64,000 nucleotides of DNA from Pseudomonadota bacterium (GTDB lineage Bacteria; Pseudomonadota; Gammaproteobacteria; Pseudomonadales; Moraxellaceae): contig JAEWKT010000042.1 of assembly GCA_023393635.1 (NCBI GenBank), forward strand, positions 21,300 to 85,299, in the 5' to 3' direction. The notes under the pieces were generated by a model. It was not told the origin of the DNA. It worked only from the letters and a program-made list of their open reading frames with translations, and made no database searches. The first letter of the stretch is position 1. Every line of letters starts with the position of its first letter. The translations under genes were made by a program, and so were the position numbers. Positions 35,473-42,527 of the stretch are shown in pieces.

Positions 35473-36613
35473 GTTTAAGTTACTGACAAGCAGTGTGTTG
35501 GCCAGTGCACTTTTTGTCTGGTCGCTCACGGTACAGGCTGAATCCAGTGCAGTGATGGTGCAAGACAATGATTCAGTTGCCCTGTCGGCATTGGCGCAGC
35601 GTGTGCAGCCTTTTTTGCTCAGTGACAACGCACTCACACAATATCACGCACAAAAAGCTCAAATGTGGCTGACCTATGCCAATAATGAACGCAGTGAACG
35701 TAGCTTAAGTCAGGCCGCCCAACAGGCAAAAGCACAGGCAGTTCAGCTTATTGAGCAGTTAGAGCAAGACAAGGCTCATCCGCAACCACAGCAAGCCATG
35801 GCTACAACCACAGCAATTATTCAATCATCTCAGGTCATGCGGCGTGATTTATGGGTTAATGCTGAACTATTAAAGCAAAATGCAGGATTTGATTGTGCAG
35901 CCACCGAGATTGCACAGGCCGAGGTGATGCTCGTGTGGGCAGCGGCTGAACATTGTGAATTAGGCTGGCGTCATTCACGCGAGTTGTTTAGTGCCGCCGA
36001 GCGCTTAATTGATAAAGCCAATTATCAGGTATCAAGCTGTCATGGTGGCACTGCACTGGTATTACCTAAGTGGAATAAAGCCAACTATCCAAGTCTTCAG
36101 CAGTTAAATGGGGCGGGTTGTGCTGGGGTGGTAGGAGCGTGGCCTATGGTGGTGAATACATCTGGGCAAAATGCGCCAACTGATACGACTGCCCCGCATT
36201 CATTGGCAGCACAGCCCTTAAAAGCATTACCCAATGTGGTGCATTTTGCCCTTGATCAAGCGATTTTATCGCCCACGTCACAGCAGATACTGGTGGATAT
36301 TGCCCAGCAATTGCTACAAAACCCTGATTACGCTTTAACGCTCTATGGCCATACTGATGCACGCGGTAGTGCCGCTTATAACCTGGCATTGGCTAAGCGT
36401 CGTGCGCAGGTGGTTGAGCAGTTTTTGATAGCTCAAGGCATTACAGCAGATCGAATTGCCATGGTTGCTGTGGGTGAAAAACAAACCATAGCCAATGCGA
36501 TTGCCATTTACGCACATGCTTTAAGCCGCCGTGTTGAACTGGTTTATGCCAGTCCCGATGGACAGGAAGTACCCACGGTATCTCAAACCGATGATCTACA
36601 GCTTGAGCCTTAA
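35459..36613 (+). CDS. OmpA-domain envelope protein coupled to the anchor gene
   Basis: Protein of 384 residues with a signal peptide ending near LTVQA (28). Residues 40-200 are Ala/Gln/Glu-rich and helical; two Cys pairs lie in the middle. Residues 255-375 form an OmpA C-terminal domain that binds peptidoglycan: VVHFALDQAILSP, the diaminopimelate-contacting Asp in YGHTDARGS, and the Arg in NLALAKRRAQ. The ATG at 35459 lies inside the end of the anchor gene with AGGAG 7 bases upstream, so translation is coupled. It would tie the barrel protein to the cell wall. It lacks an OmpA-type N-terminal barrel and a lipobox, so it is probably a periplasmic partner. A 14-bp stem hairpin follows 120 bases later. 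Confidence 0.87.
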   Translation: MQATKFKLLTSSVLASALFVWSLTVQAESSAVMVQDNDSVALSALAQRVQPFLLSDNALTQYHAQKAQMWLTYANNERSERSLSQAAQQAKAQAVQLIEQLEQDKAHPQPQQAMATTTAIIQSSQVMRRDLWVNAELLKQNAGFDCAATEIAQAEVMLVWAAAEHCELGWRHSRELFSAAERLIDKANYQVSSCHGGTALVLPKWNKANYPSLQQLNGAGCAGVVGAWPMVVNTSGQNAPTDTTAPHSLAAQPLKALPNVVHFALDQAILSPTSQQILVDIAQQLLQNPDYALTLYGHTDARGSAAYNLALAKRRAQVVEQFLIAQGITADRIAMVAVGEKQTIANAIAIYAHALSRRVELVYASPDGQEVPTVSQTDDLQLEP

Positions 36614-36733
36614 TCGCATGGCTAGAGTGGTGTTATTTTAATCATGGATAAAGCGTAACGGATAAACACTAGCGCATGAACAGCAGCGAATAAAGATCAA
36701 CAAATAAACATTAAAGAATTAAGTACAGCATCA

Positions 36734-36774
36734 AGCCAAAGCACCTTTTATTGTTGTGATAAGGTGCTTTGGCT
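36734..36774. terminator. Hairpin terminator at the end of the surface locus
   Basis: Perfect 14-bp stem AGCCAAAGCACCTT (36734-36747) / AAGGTGCTTTGGCT (36761-36774) with a 13-nt loop. The downstream sequence is AT-rich but has no long T-run, so it could serve either strand. It lies 121 bases after the OmpA-domain gene. Confidence 0.65.
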
Positions 36775-36825
36775 ATTGGGTTATTATTTAACTTTTATTA
36801 TCAAGTTTATATTTTGACAACTAAA

Positions 36826-37140
36826 CTACTGACACGCTTTGGCTTGTTTAATTAATTGCAGGATTGCCAATTGCGTTAAATCAGCTGTATTTTGTGGGGC
36901 AGCTGTGGCGCTATTTACAGCCAGGGTATTAGCTTGTTGTGACAGTTGAATTGCCTGTTATACAGCATTGACATCAACGCTAGCCATGGTACCCACAGAT
37001 GCAAATAAACCACTTGCTTTGCCAAGCAAGCCTGCTGTTTTACTCACCTGATTTTCTTGTGGCGCAGCTTGCAATTGCTGTTGGGTCACCAGTGCCAATC
37101 CATTTAAGCTGGCACAATCCAGAAAGCACTGATTACCAAA
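36826..37140 (-). pseudogene. Remnant of an unidentified minus-strand gene with an internal stop
   Basis: Reading the minus strand in one frame gives QCFLDCASLNGLALVTQQQ, then QENQVSKTAGLLGKASGLF, a TAA at 36958-36960, then QAIQLSQQANTLAVNSATAA and ending KQAKACQ at a TAG (36826-36828). The amino acid composition on both sides of the stop looks like one protein, so the TAA is probably a nonsense mutation. No start codon is present in frame upstream of 37140, so the 5' end is missing too. I do not recognise the family. Confidence 0.45.
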
Positions 37141-37141
37141 A

Positions 37142-37253
37142 TTGCCAGTTGAGAGTTGATTTTGACAAGCACAATCGTGTTGAACAACTAAGCTGGAAAG
37201 AGCAATCCTGTGCTGATGCTGTGAATGCTAACGCGCCAGAAAGTAATTTATAG
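37142..37253 (+). pseudogene. 3' fragment of a plus-strand gene (about 36 codons)
   Basis: The frame ending in TAG at 37253 encodes LRVDFDKHNRVEQLSWKEQ and a hydrophilic tail, a typical ending for a small envelope lipoprotein (SmpA/OmlA-like strands come to mind, with low certainty). A perfect terminator follows 43 bases later, which supports a real gene end. Upstream of about 37140 the frame is open but is the antisense of the other remnant and does not look like protein, so the rest of this gene has been lost. Confidence 0.45.
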
Positions 37254-37295
37254 TTATTAGCTAAATTCTACAGTTAAACTGAACTGCGACACCTT

Positions 37296-37326
37296 AAAAA
37301 GCTCTCAAACTATTGGGAGCTTTTTT
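37296..37326 (+). terminator. Intrinsic terminator after the plus-strand gene fragment
   Basis: AAAAAGCTC (37296-37304) pairs with GAGCTTTTT (37317-37325) around a 12-nt loop that can pair further, ending in six T. It shields ilvD from upstream transcription. Confidence 0.85.
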
Positions 37327-37494
37327 GTTTAGACGTCTTGTCCTGTCTATAGGCTAAACTGCTTTTTTTAAGGTTTATTCATAAATTTTTTAAACTTAGC
37401 CAGAAAGCCTTTCGTAAAAATACAGACAACTATAGAATGAACCCTTTAATTTATTTAGCTAAGGCCTTTTGCCCAGCCGACGGAGTATTTCATC

Positions 37495-39177
37495 ATGAGC
37501 AATGACAATCTACGCAAACATTCATCTCAGGTAGTAGATGGCGTGGAGTGCGCCCCTGCGCGTGCCATGTTACGCGCTGTTGGTTTTAGTGATGAAGATT
37601 TTAAAAAACCTCAAGTTGGTATTGCATCCACATGGGCCAATGTGACCCCATGTAATATGCATATTGATGGCTTGGCGCGCGATGCTGAAAATGGCGTGAA
37701 TGCAGCAGGTGGTAAAGGCGTTATTTTTAACACCATTACGATTTCTGATGGCATTGCCAATGGTACCGAAGGCATGAAGTATTCCATGGTATCGCGTGAA
37801 ATTATTGCCGATTCCATTGAAGCCGTAGCAGGCTGTGAAGGCTTTGATGCGCTGGTTGCCATTGGTGGTTGTGATAAAAACATGCCAGGTTGTGTGATGG
37901 GTCTGGCGCGCTTAAACCGTCCTGCTATTTTTGTTTATGGCGGTTCCATTCAGCCAGGTAAAGGCCATACCGATGTGATTTCGGTGTTTGAAGCGGTGGG
38001 CCAGCATGCCAAAGGTTCATTGAGCGAAATTGAAGTCAAGCAAATTGAAGAAGTGGCCATTCCTGGACCAGGTGCCTGTGGTGGTATGTATACCGCCAAT
38101 ACCATGGCCTCTGCCATTGAAGCTCTGGGCATGAGCCTGCCAGGTTCCAGTGCGCAGGATGCTGTATCCAGCGACAAGAAAAATGACTGTGAACAGGCTG
38201 GCGAAGCCGTATTAAACCTGTTGCGTCTGGATATTAAGCCACGTGACATTATGACCAAGGCAGCGTTTGAAAATGCCATTAAAGTAGTGATTGCACTGGG
38301 TGGTTCTACCAATGCGGTGCTGCATTTAATTGCCATGGCGCGTACCGTGGATGTGGACTTAAGCCTTGATGATTTTGTGCGCATTGGTAAAGATACTCCC
38401 ATGCTGGCTGATGTCCGCCCTTCAGGTAAATACATGATGTCTGAGCTGGTGGCGATTGGTGGCATTCAGCCACTCATGAAGCGTATGTTAGATGCTGGTA
38501 TGCTGGACGGTACTTGCCTGACGGTTACTGGTAAAACGCTGGCAGAAAATCTGGCGGACGTAGCTGATTATCCAGCCGACCAACAAATTATTATGCCGTT
38601 TGATGCACCGATTAAAAAAGATTCACATCTGGTGATTTTAAAGGGTAATCTGGCCGCAGAAGGTTCTGTTGCTAAAATTACTGGTAAGGAAGGCTTACGC
38701 TTTGAAGGGCCAGCACGGGTGTTTGAAGGTGAAGAAGGCGCCATGGCGGGTATTTTAAATGGCGAAGTTCAAGCAGGCGAAGTAGTCGTTATTCGCGGTG
38801 AAGGCCCTAAAGGTGGCCCTGGCATGCGCGAAATGTTAAAGCCCACTTCTGCCATTATGGGTAAAGGCCTGGGTCAGTCCGTTGCATTAATTACGGATGG
38901 CCGTTTTAGTGGTGGCAGTCATGGCTTTGTGGTAGGACATGTCACACCAGAAGCATTTGAAGGTGGTCTGATTGGTTTGGTCAATACGGGTGACCGTATT
39001 AGTATTGATGCGGAAAGCCGTGAAATTACACTGCATGTAGATGACGCTGAAATTGCCCAGCGTCGTGCCAACTGGACACGTCCAGCACCGAAATACACCC
39101 GTGGCGTGCTGGCCAAATATGCTCGTCTAGTATCCAGTGCCTCTACTGGCGCACTGACCGATCAATTTGATGATTAA
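37495..39177 (+). CDS. ilvD: Dihydroxy-acid dehydratase
   Basis: Iron-sulfur enzyme that dehydrates 2,3-dihydroxy-isovalerate and -3-methylvalerate to the 2-keto acids in valine/isoleucine synthesis. The 560 residues fit the family. Cluster-binding Cys lie in NVTPCNMH near residue 53, GGCDKNMPGC near 122-129 and GPGACGGMYTANTMAS near 195. The Mg-binding KGVIFNTITISDGI segment lies near 75, and the signature LITDGRFSGGSHGFVVGH near 465. GGAG lies 9 bases before the ATG. It stands alone, away from other ilv genes, with its own leader after a terminator. The assignment is firm; whether the cluster is 2Fe-2S or 4Fe-4S cannot be told by eye. Confidence 0.96.
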   Translation: MSNDNLRKHSSQVVDGVECAPARAMLRAVGFSDEDFKKPQVGIASTWANVTPCNMHIDGLARDAENGVNAAGGKGVIFNTITISDGIANGTEGMKYSMVSREIIADSIEAVAGCEGFDALVAIGGCDKNMPGCVMGLARLNRPAIFVYGGSIQPGKGHTDVISVFEAVGQHAKGSLSEIEVKQIEEVAIPGPGACGGMYTANTMASAIEALGMSLPGSSAQDAVSSDKKNDCEQAGEAVLNLLRLDIKPRDIMTKAAFENAIKVVIALGGSTNAVLHLIAMARTVDVDLSLDDFVRIGKDTPMLADVRPSGKYMMSELVAIGGIQPLMKRMLDAGMLDGTCLTVTGKTLAENLADVADYPADQQIIMPFDAPIKKDSHLVILKGNLAAEGSVAKITGKEGLRFEGPARVFEGEEGAMAGILNGEVQAGEVVVIRGEGPKGGPGMREMLKPTSAIMGKGLGQSVALITDGRFSGGSHGFVVGHVTPEAFEGGLIGLVNTGDRISIDAESREITLHVDDAEIAQRRANWTRPAPKYTRGVLAKYARLVSSASTGALTDQFDD

Positions 39178-39238
39178 TCATTGTAAGCCTGTGCTGTGTT
39201 AACCCGCAGCCACAGGCCTGCTGCATTGAGGTTTTAGC

Positions 39239-40534
39239 ATGTCGTTTACGCGAAGATGGTTTGACCCAATCCGTTCCAGATGGTTTTTTGGCCGTCCGTT
39301 TCGGCAACGTCGCTTATCTTCGCGTGAGGGTATCACCGTTTATTTGCGTTTTGATGATGCTTATAGCTACTTGCTAGTGCAGTTGTTGCCCCAGTTAGTA
39401 GAGCTGTTAAAACCTCAGCTAAAGCCTCTTAATATTGTATTGTGTATTCAAGCCAGTTCATCACCTAATGGTTTAAGTGTGCAAGCGTGGCAGGATTATA
39501 TGTTAAATGATGCCAGTGCTTTAGCTATACAGCATCGTTTTGTTTTTGATAAGAAAAATATCCAAATCCCGAATCATACCCGCATTCAGCAAGCCATTGA
39601 TATTTTAAAAGCCTCACCGTTGCGCGGTACAGATTATCTGCGCTTATTACAAGATATCTTTCATATGCTGTGGCAAAACCAGCAAGGCAAGCTCAGTACC
39701 TTGCATTATATGGCCACACGGCGGCAACACATGCCCGCAAATCTAAACAATCATGGTAGTGTCGCCATTCGCTTTGTTGATGAACCTATTCAAAGTGCAT
39801 TTTTATTGTTTGGTAGTCGGCATTACCGTGCAATTGATGATTTTTTAAGCCTAACCCGTCGCTTAAAGCAACAAAAACTGCTCAATAATGAACCTATTTT
39901 TTTAATTAATCAGGTGGAATGGGGCGAGCATCTGGTCAATGATCCAGAATCATTAAGTGAAATCCAAGCCTTACATGCCACCCTGGATATTTATGTGGCA
40001 TTAGAAGACCCCATCAGTTGGCTGATTTTGGCTTATATCAAGCGCGAGCTGGTCGATTATTATAATTTGTGTTTACAGGTGCATCCGCTGCCGCATCAAG
40101 GCCGTGATGAGTTCGACTGGGGCAGGATTGCACGTTTGGCCTATCGTACCGAAGTGGATATTGCCCCGTTTTGTAGGCCAACCCAAACAGGCGTGCTTCA
40201 TTTGGCCAGTATTTTATATGGCATAGATGTCGAGGCGCGCAGTGATGCCTTGCTAGATATGTTGCAGGGTATTTGGTGTAAAGGCTTGGATGCTGATTTT
40301 GTTCCGCATCTTCAGCAATTAAAGCCTGATCCCAACAAGTGCTTGACGCTTGATTTGACCCAGGCGCAGGCATGGCTACAAGCCAATCAAGCCGCTTGTC
40401 AACGCTATCAGCAGCCTGATTTGCCTGTCATGGTGCTACAAATTGGCCAGCAGCAGCATGTGTTTAACAGCTTATATCGGGTATGGCGCATTGAAAGTTT
40501 GCTGGCTGAAGTGCTCAGTGCGCAGGTCGTTTAA
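39239..40534 (+). CDS. DsbA/HCCA-isomerase-fold-like protein, duplicated (431 residues)
   Basis: No signal peptide; the N-terminus is basic and aromatic (RRWFDPIRSRWFFGR). Two segments resemble the first strand and helix of the DsbA/2-hydroxychromene-2-carboxylate isomerase fold: ITVYLRFDDAYSYLLVQLL near residue 33 and LDIYVALEDPISWLILAYI near 246. This suggests two fused thioredoxin-like domains with helical inserts. There is no CxxC, so it is not a classical disulfide oxidoreductase; a glutathione- or substrate-binding role is possible. GAGG stands 7 bases before the ATG. It follows ilvD by 61 bases, with only a weak hairpin between (GCCTGTG / CACAGGC), so cotranscription is possible. The family call is tentative. 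Confidence 0.55.
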   Translation: MSFTRRWFDPIRSRWFFGRPFRQRRLSSREGITVYLRFDDAYSYLLVQLLPQLVELLKPQLKPLNIVLCIQASSSPNGLSVQAWQDYMLNDASALAIQHRFVFDKKNIQIPNHTRIQQAIDILKASPLRGTDYLRLLQDIFHMLWQNQQGKLSTLHYMATRRQHMPANLNNHGSVAIRFVDEPIQSAFLLFGSRHYRAIDDFLSLTRRLKQQKLLNNEPIFLINQVEWGEHLVNDPESLSEIQALHATLDIYVALEDPISWLILAYIKRELVDYYNLCLQVHPLPHQGRDEFDWGRIARLAYRTEVDIAPFCRPTQTGVLHLASILYGIDVEARSDALLDMLQGIWCKGLDADFVPHLQQLKPDPNKCLTLDLTQAQAWLQANQAACQRYQQPDLPVMVLQIGQQQHVFNSLYRVWRIESLLAEVLSAQVV

Positions 40535-40669
40535 TTGCAAATACCAATATGCTAATAAAGCAGTTAAATTTTCCTTATCCATTGGTTTTAATGTATTTTT
40601 TAGTAAAACGTGAACGCCGCAGTCACGCATTCAGCAGGGTTTAGGCTTGCTGTACGTGGACTTTGTGCG

Positions 40670-40699
40670 TTAATTTATTTCGCATGTGAAGTAAATTAA
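40670..40699. promoter_or_regulatory. 30-bp palindrome, probable MarR operator
   Basis: Arms TTAATTTA-n-TTC (40670-40681) and GAA-n-TAAATTAA (40688-40699) are perfectly complementary around a 6-nt centre. The palindrome ends 11 bases before the MarR gene start, where binding would block its transcription, as with many autoregulated MarR repressors. Confidence 0.65.
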
Positions 40700-40710
40700 A
40701 TTTAAAAACG

Positions 40711-41136
40711 ATGACAAAAATGCCGTTTCTGGTTTTTTTATTAAATAGCTGTCAACGCCGTGTCCAACACTGGATTGAGGCACAGACACCCGAACCTGAG
40801 CGTCTAACTGCTGCACAGGCTGGGGTATTATTTGTCCTGGAAAAACAAGATGGATTATTGCTGGGTGAACTGGCAAGTCAGCTGGACATCGTTCCCTCGG
40901 CCATTTCTGGCTTAATTGACCGCATGCAAAAACAGCAATGGGTTCAACGGCAAAAATGCCCACTTGATGGCCGTGCGGTGCGTGTATGGTTAACCGAGCG
41001 AGGTAGCGCACAGCTTAAGCCGTTAAAAAGCCAGTTAGCCGCATTAAATAGCAAACTTAGTCAGGGATTTAGTGCGCAGGAGTTGGCCATTGTTGAAAAA
41101 TGGCTACGTCATATTCAAACCGAATTTTCTCTTTAA
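40711..41136 (+). CDS. MarR-family transcriptional regulator
   Basis: Winged-helix regulator of 141 residues. The recognition helix region is LASQLDIVPSAISGLIDRM, followed by the wing CPLDGRAVRVWLTERG, which contains the conserved DxR of the family. Helices at both ends make up the dimer interface. A 30-bp palindrome directly upstream is the likely operator. The next gene, an alpha/beta hydrolase, starts 23 bases downstream, so regulator and enzyme are almost certainly one operon, controlled by a ligand related to the enzyme's substrate. The ribosome site is weak. One Cys in the wing (RQKCPLDG) could be redox-responsive, but that is speculation. Confidence 0.9.
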   Translation: MTKMPFLVFLLNSCQRRVQHWIEAQTPEPERLTAAQAGVLFVLEKQDGLLLGELASQLDIVPSAISGLIDRMQKQQWVQRQKCPLDGRAVRVWLTERGSAQLKPLKSQLAALNSKLSQGFSAQELAIVEKWLRHIQTEFSL

Positions 41137-41158
41137 ACTATTTAGTAAGGTATGTTTT

Positions 41159-42013
41159 ATGCAGCCGCAACCCGTTGTTATTGTTTGTCATGATGGTTAT
41201 TCATTAAGTGGTCATTTTTTTAAATCTGAGCAAGCAAGTCGCAAATTGCCAGTATTATTGTGCCCAGCCACTGGCATTGTGCAGCAATTTTACTTTAAGT
41301 TTTGCACGTGGTTAAGTCAGCAAGGTCATGATGTGCTGGTATTTGATTATCGCGGCATTGGCCAATCCCTACAGGGCAAGGTCAAGCACAGTGACGCGCG
41401 GATTCAGGACTGGGGCCAACTAGATATTCCCGCGGCACTGGATTGGCTAACCTTACATGCCAATCAGCCGCAAGCCATTTTACTTGGCCACAGTGCAGGC
41501 GGGCAGCTTACTGGTTTATTGCCTAATTATCAAAAAGTAGCCAAAGTGGTGGCCATTGCAGGCTCGACGGGTCACGTTAAAGGGCTAAAAGGCAAAACCA
41601 AATGGCTGGCACCCATTTTATTTAAGGGCTACATGCCACTTAACATTAAAGTGTACGGGCATGCCAACAATAAAAAAATTGGCTGGGGCGAAGATTTACC
41701 TAAAGGTGTCGCCATGCAGTGGGCACAGTGGTGTAGCAAACCAGGTTATGTGGCCAACAGTTTGGGCAAGTCTATTACCCAGCATTATCATGATGATATT
41801 TGCTGCCCAATTACTGTGATTCATGCCAGTGATGACGAAATTGCTACGCTAGCCAATGTGGCCGACTTGCTGCGCTTATATCCTAATGCCAAAACAAATA
41901 GCATTTATCTGCAACCCAAAGCCCAAGGTTTTAAACATATTGGTCATATGGATATGTTTAGAAGTTCACATCAGAAGCTTTGGCCGCTGTTGCTTCAGGA
42001 AATAGCAGCTTAG
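41159..42013 (+). CDS. Alpha/beta hydrolase (serine aminopeptidase S33-like)
   Basis: The frame is open further upstream, but ATG 41159 with AAGG 8 bases before it starts at the conserved beta strand (VVIVCHDGYSLSGHFF). The nucleophile elbow is GHSAGG near residue 117, with an oxyanion segment at PATGIVQQFY near 46. The acid Asp lies in HASDDEIAT and the catalytic His in GHMDMFR near the end. Length 284. COG4757-type hydrolases of unknown substrate look like this. It is cotranscribed with the MarR gene. A distant paralog, frameshifted, lies at 46369. Confidence 0.82.
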   Translation: MQPQPVVIVCHDGYSLSGHFFKSEQASRKLPVLLCPATGIVQQFYFKFCTWLSQQGHDVLVFDYRGIGQSLQGKVKHSDARIQDWGQLDIPAALDWLTLHANQPQAILLGHSAGGQLTGLLPNYQKVAKVVAIAGSTGHVKGLKGKTKWLAPILFKGYMPLNIKVYGHANNKKIGWGEDLPKGVAMQWAQWCSKPGYVANSLGKSITQHYHDDICCPITVIHASDDEIATLANVADLLRLYPNAKTNSIYLQPKAQGFKHIGHMDMFRSSHQKLWPLLLQEIAA

Positions 42014-42035
42014 GCGCAAAACATTGCTTATGGTC

Positions 42036-42062
42036 AAAAGCCAGGTGAAAAATCTGGCTTTT
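42036..42062. terminator. Bidirectional terminator
   Basis: AAAAGCCAG (42036-42044) / CTGGCTTTT (42054-42062) with a 9-nt loop and flanking A- and T-runs, between the hydrolase and the convergent DUF4259 gene. Confidence 0.85.
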
Positions 42063-42467
42063 TTATCGACCTTCTAGCCGGTCAATCATTGCTTCTAGAT
42101 TTCCCAGCCAGTCTGGATAATCCATTTCATTCACCGACCATAGGTCTTTGAGTTCGGACTGACCTGCAAGCAATAGCTTTAAACCGCGCAAAATGATGGG
42201 TTTAAATTCCTCCAGGCTTTGCTGATTTTGCGCTTCGAGCCAGTGATCAAAAGTTTCATCATCGGTTTGGTAGGAGGTCTCATTAAGCAAGGCGTCCAGA
42301 ATCACGCCTGCAATCATGACCTGATTGGCTTCACTAAACTCCAGATAATCCTGTTCGCAAAGCGGCACTACCTGTGTCATATAATCAGGCGTTGTGGTTT
42401 CAACCGCTTGCTGCATGGCATCCAGTGCAGCATCGTTTTCAAAAATTCCCGTGCCCCAGGTTTGCAT
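42063..42467 (-). CDS. DUF4259 protein
   Basis: Small acidic cytoplasmic protein of 134 residues. It opens with WGTGIFENDAALD, the signature start of DUF4259 proteins (commonly MGTWGTGxFxNDxAxD). The family has no established function; members often sit alone or near immunity-like genes. GAGG lies 8-11 bases before the ATG. It is followed by ppc in the same direction on the far side, with 60 bases between, but ppc ends before this gene begins and transcription runs from ppc toward it on the minus strand. Confidence 0.75.
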   Translation of the reverse strand: MQTWGTGIFENDAALDAMQQAVETTTPDYMTQVVPLCEQDYLEFSEANQVMIAGVILDALLNETSYQTDDETFDHWLEAQNQQSLEEFKPIILRGLKLLLAGQSELKDLWSVNEMDYPDWLGNLEAMIDRLEGR

Positions 42468-42527
42468 GATTTAGTCCTCAATACTCGAATACCAGTTCAT
42501 TTAACCTTAGCAGCTACGTTTTACCGC

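Larger units (their letters stand above)
36614..37494. other. 880-base region of gene remnants and terminators
   Basis: No intact gene. It contains a hairpin at 36734-36774, a minus-strand coding remnant with an internal stop (36826-37140), the 3' end of a plus-strand gene (about 37142-37253) and its terminator (37296-37326), and then the AT-rich leader of ilvD. The parts point toward each other and meet near 37140, as after a deletion or insertion. Confidence 0.6.

Noticed and set aside
14389..36613. Prophage or integrated element carrying the surface locus
   Set aside because: No integrase, transposase, tRNA target or terminal repeats are seen; only the gene scar at one end hints at past rearrangement.
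36999..37141. N-terminal half of an 84-residue plus-strand frame
   Set aside because: It is antisense to the minus-strand remnant and has no protein-like pattern; only the last ~36 codons look genuine.
37950..38465. 171-codon open frame antisense to ilvD
   Set aside because: It is a shadow of a conserved gene; composition follows the complementary codons.
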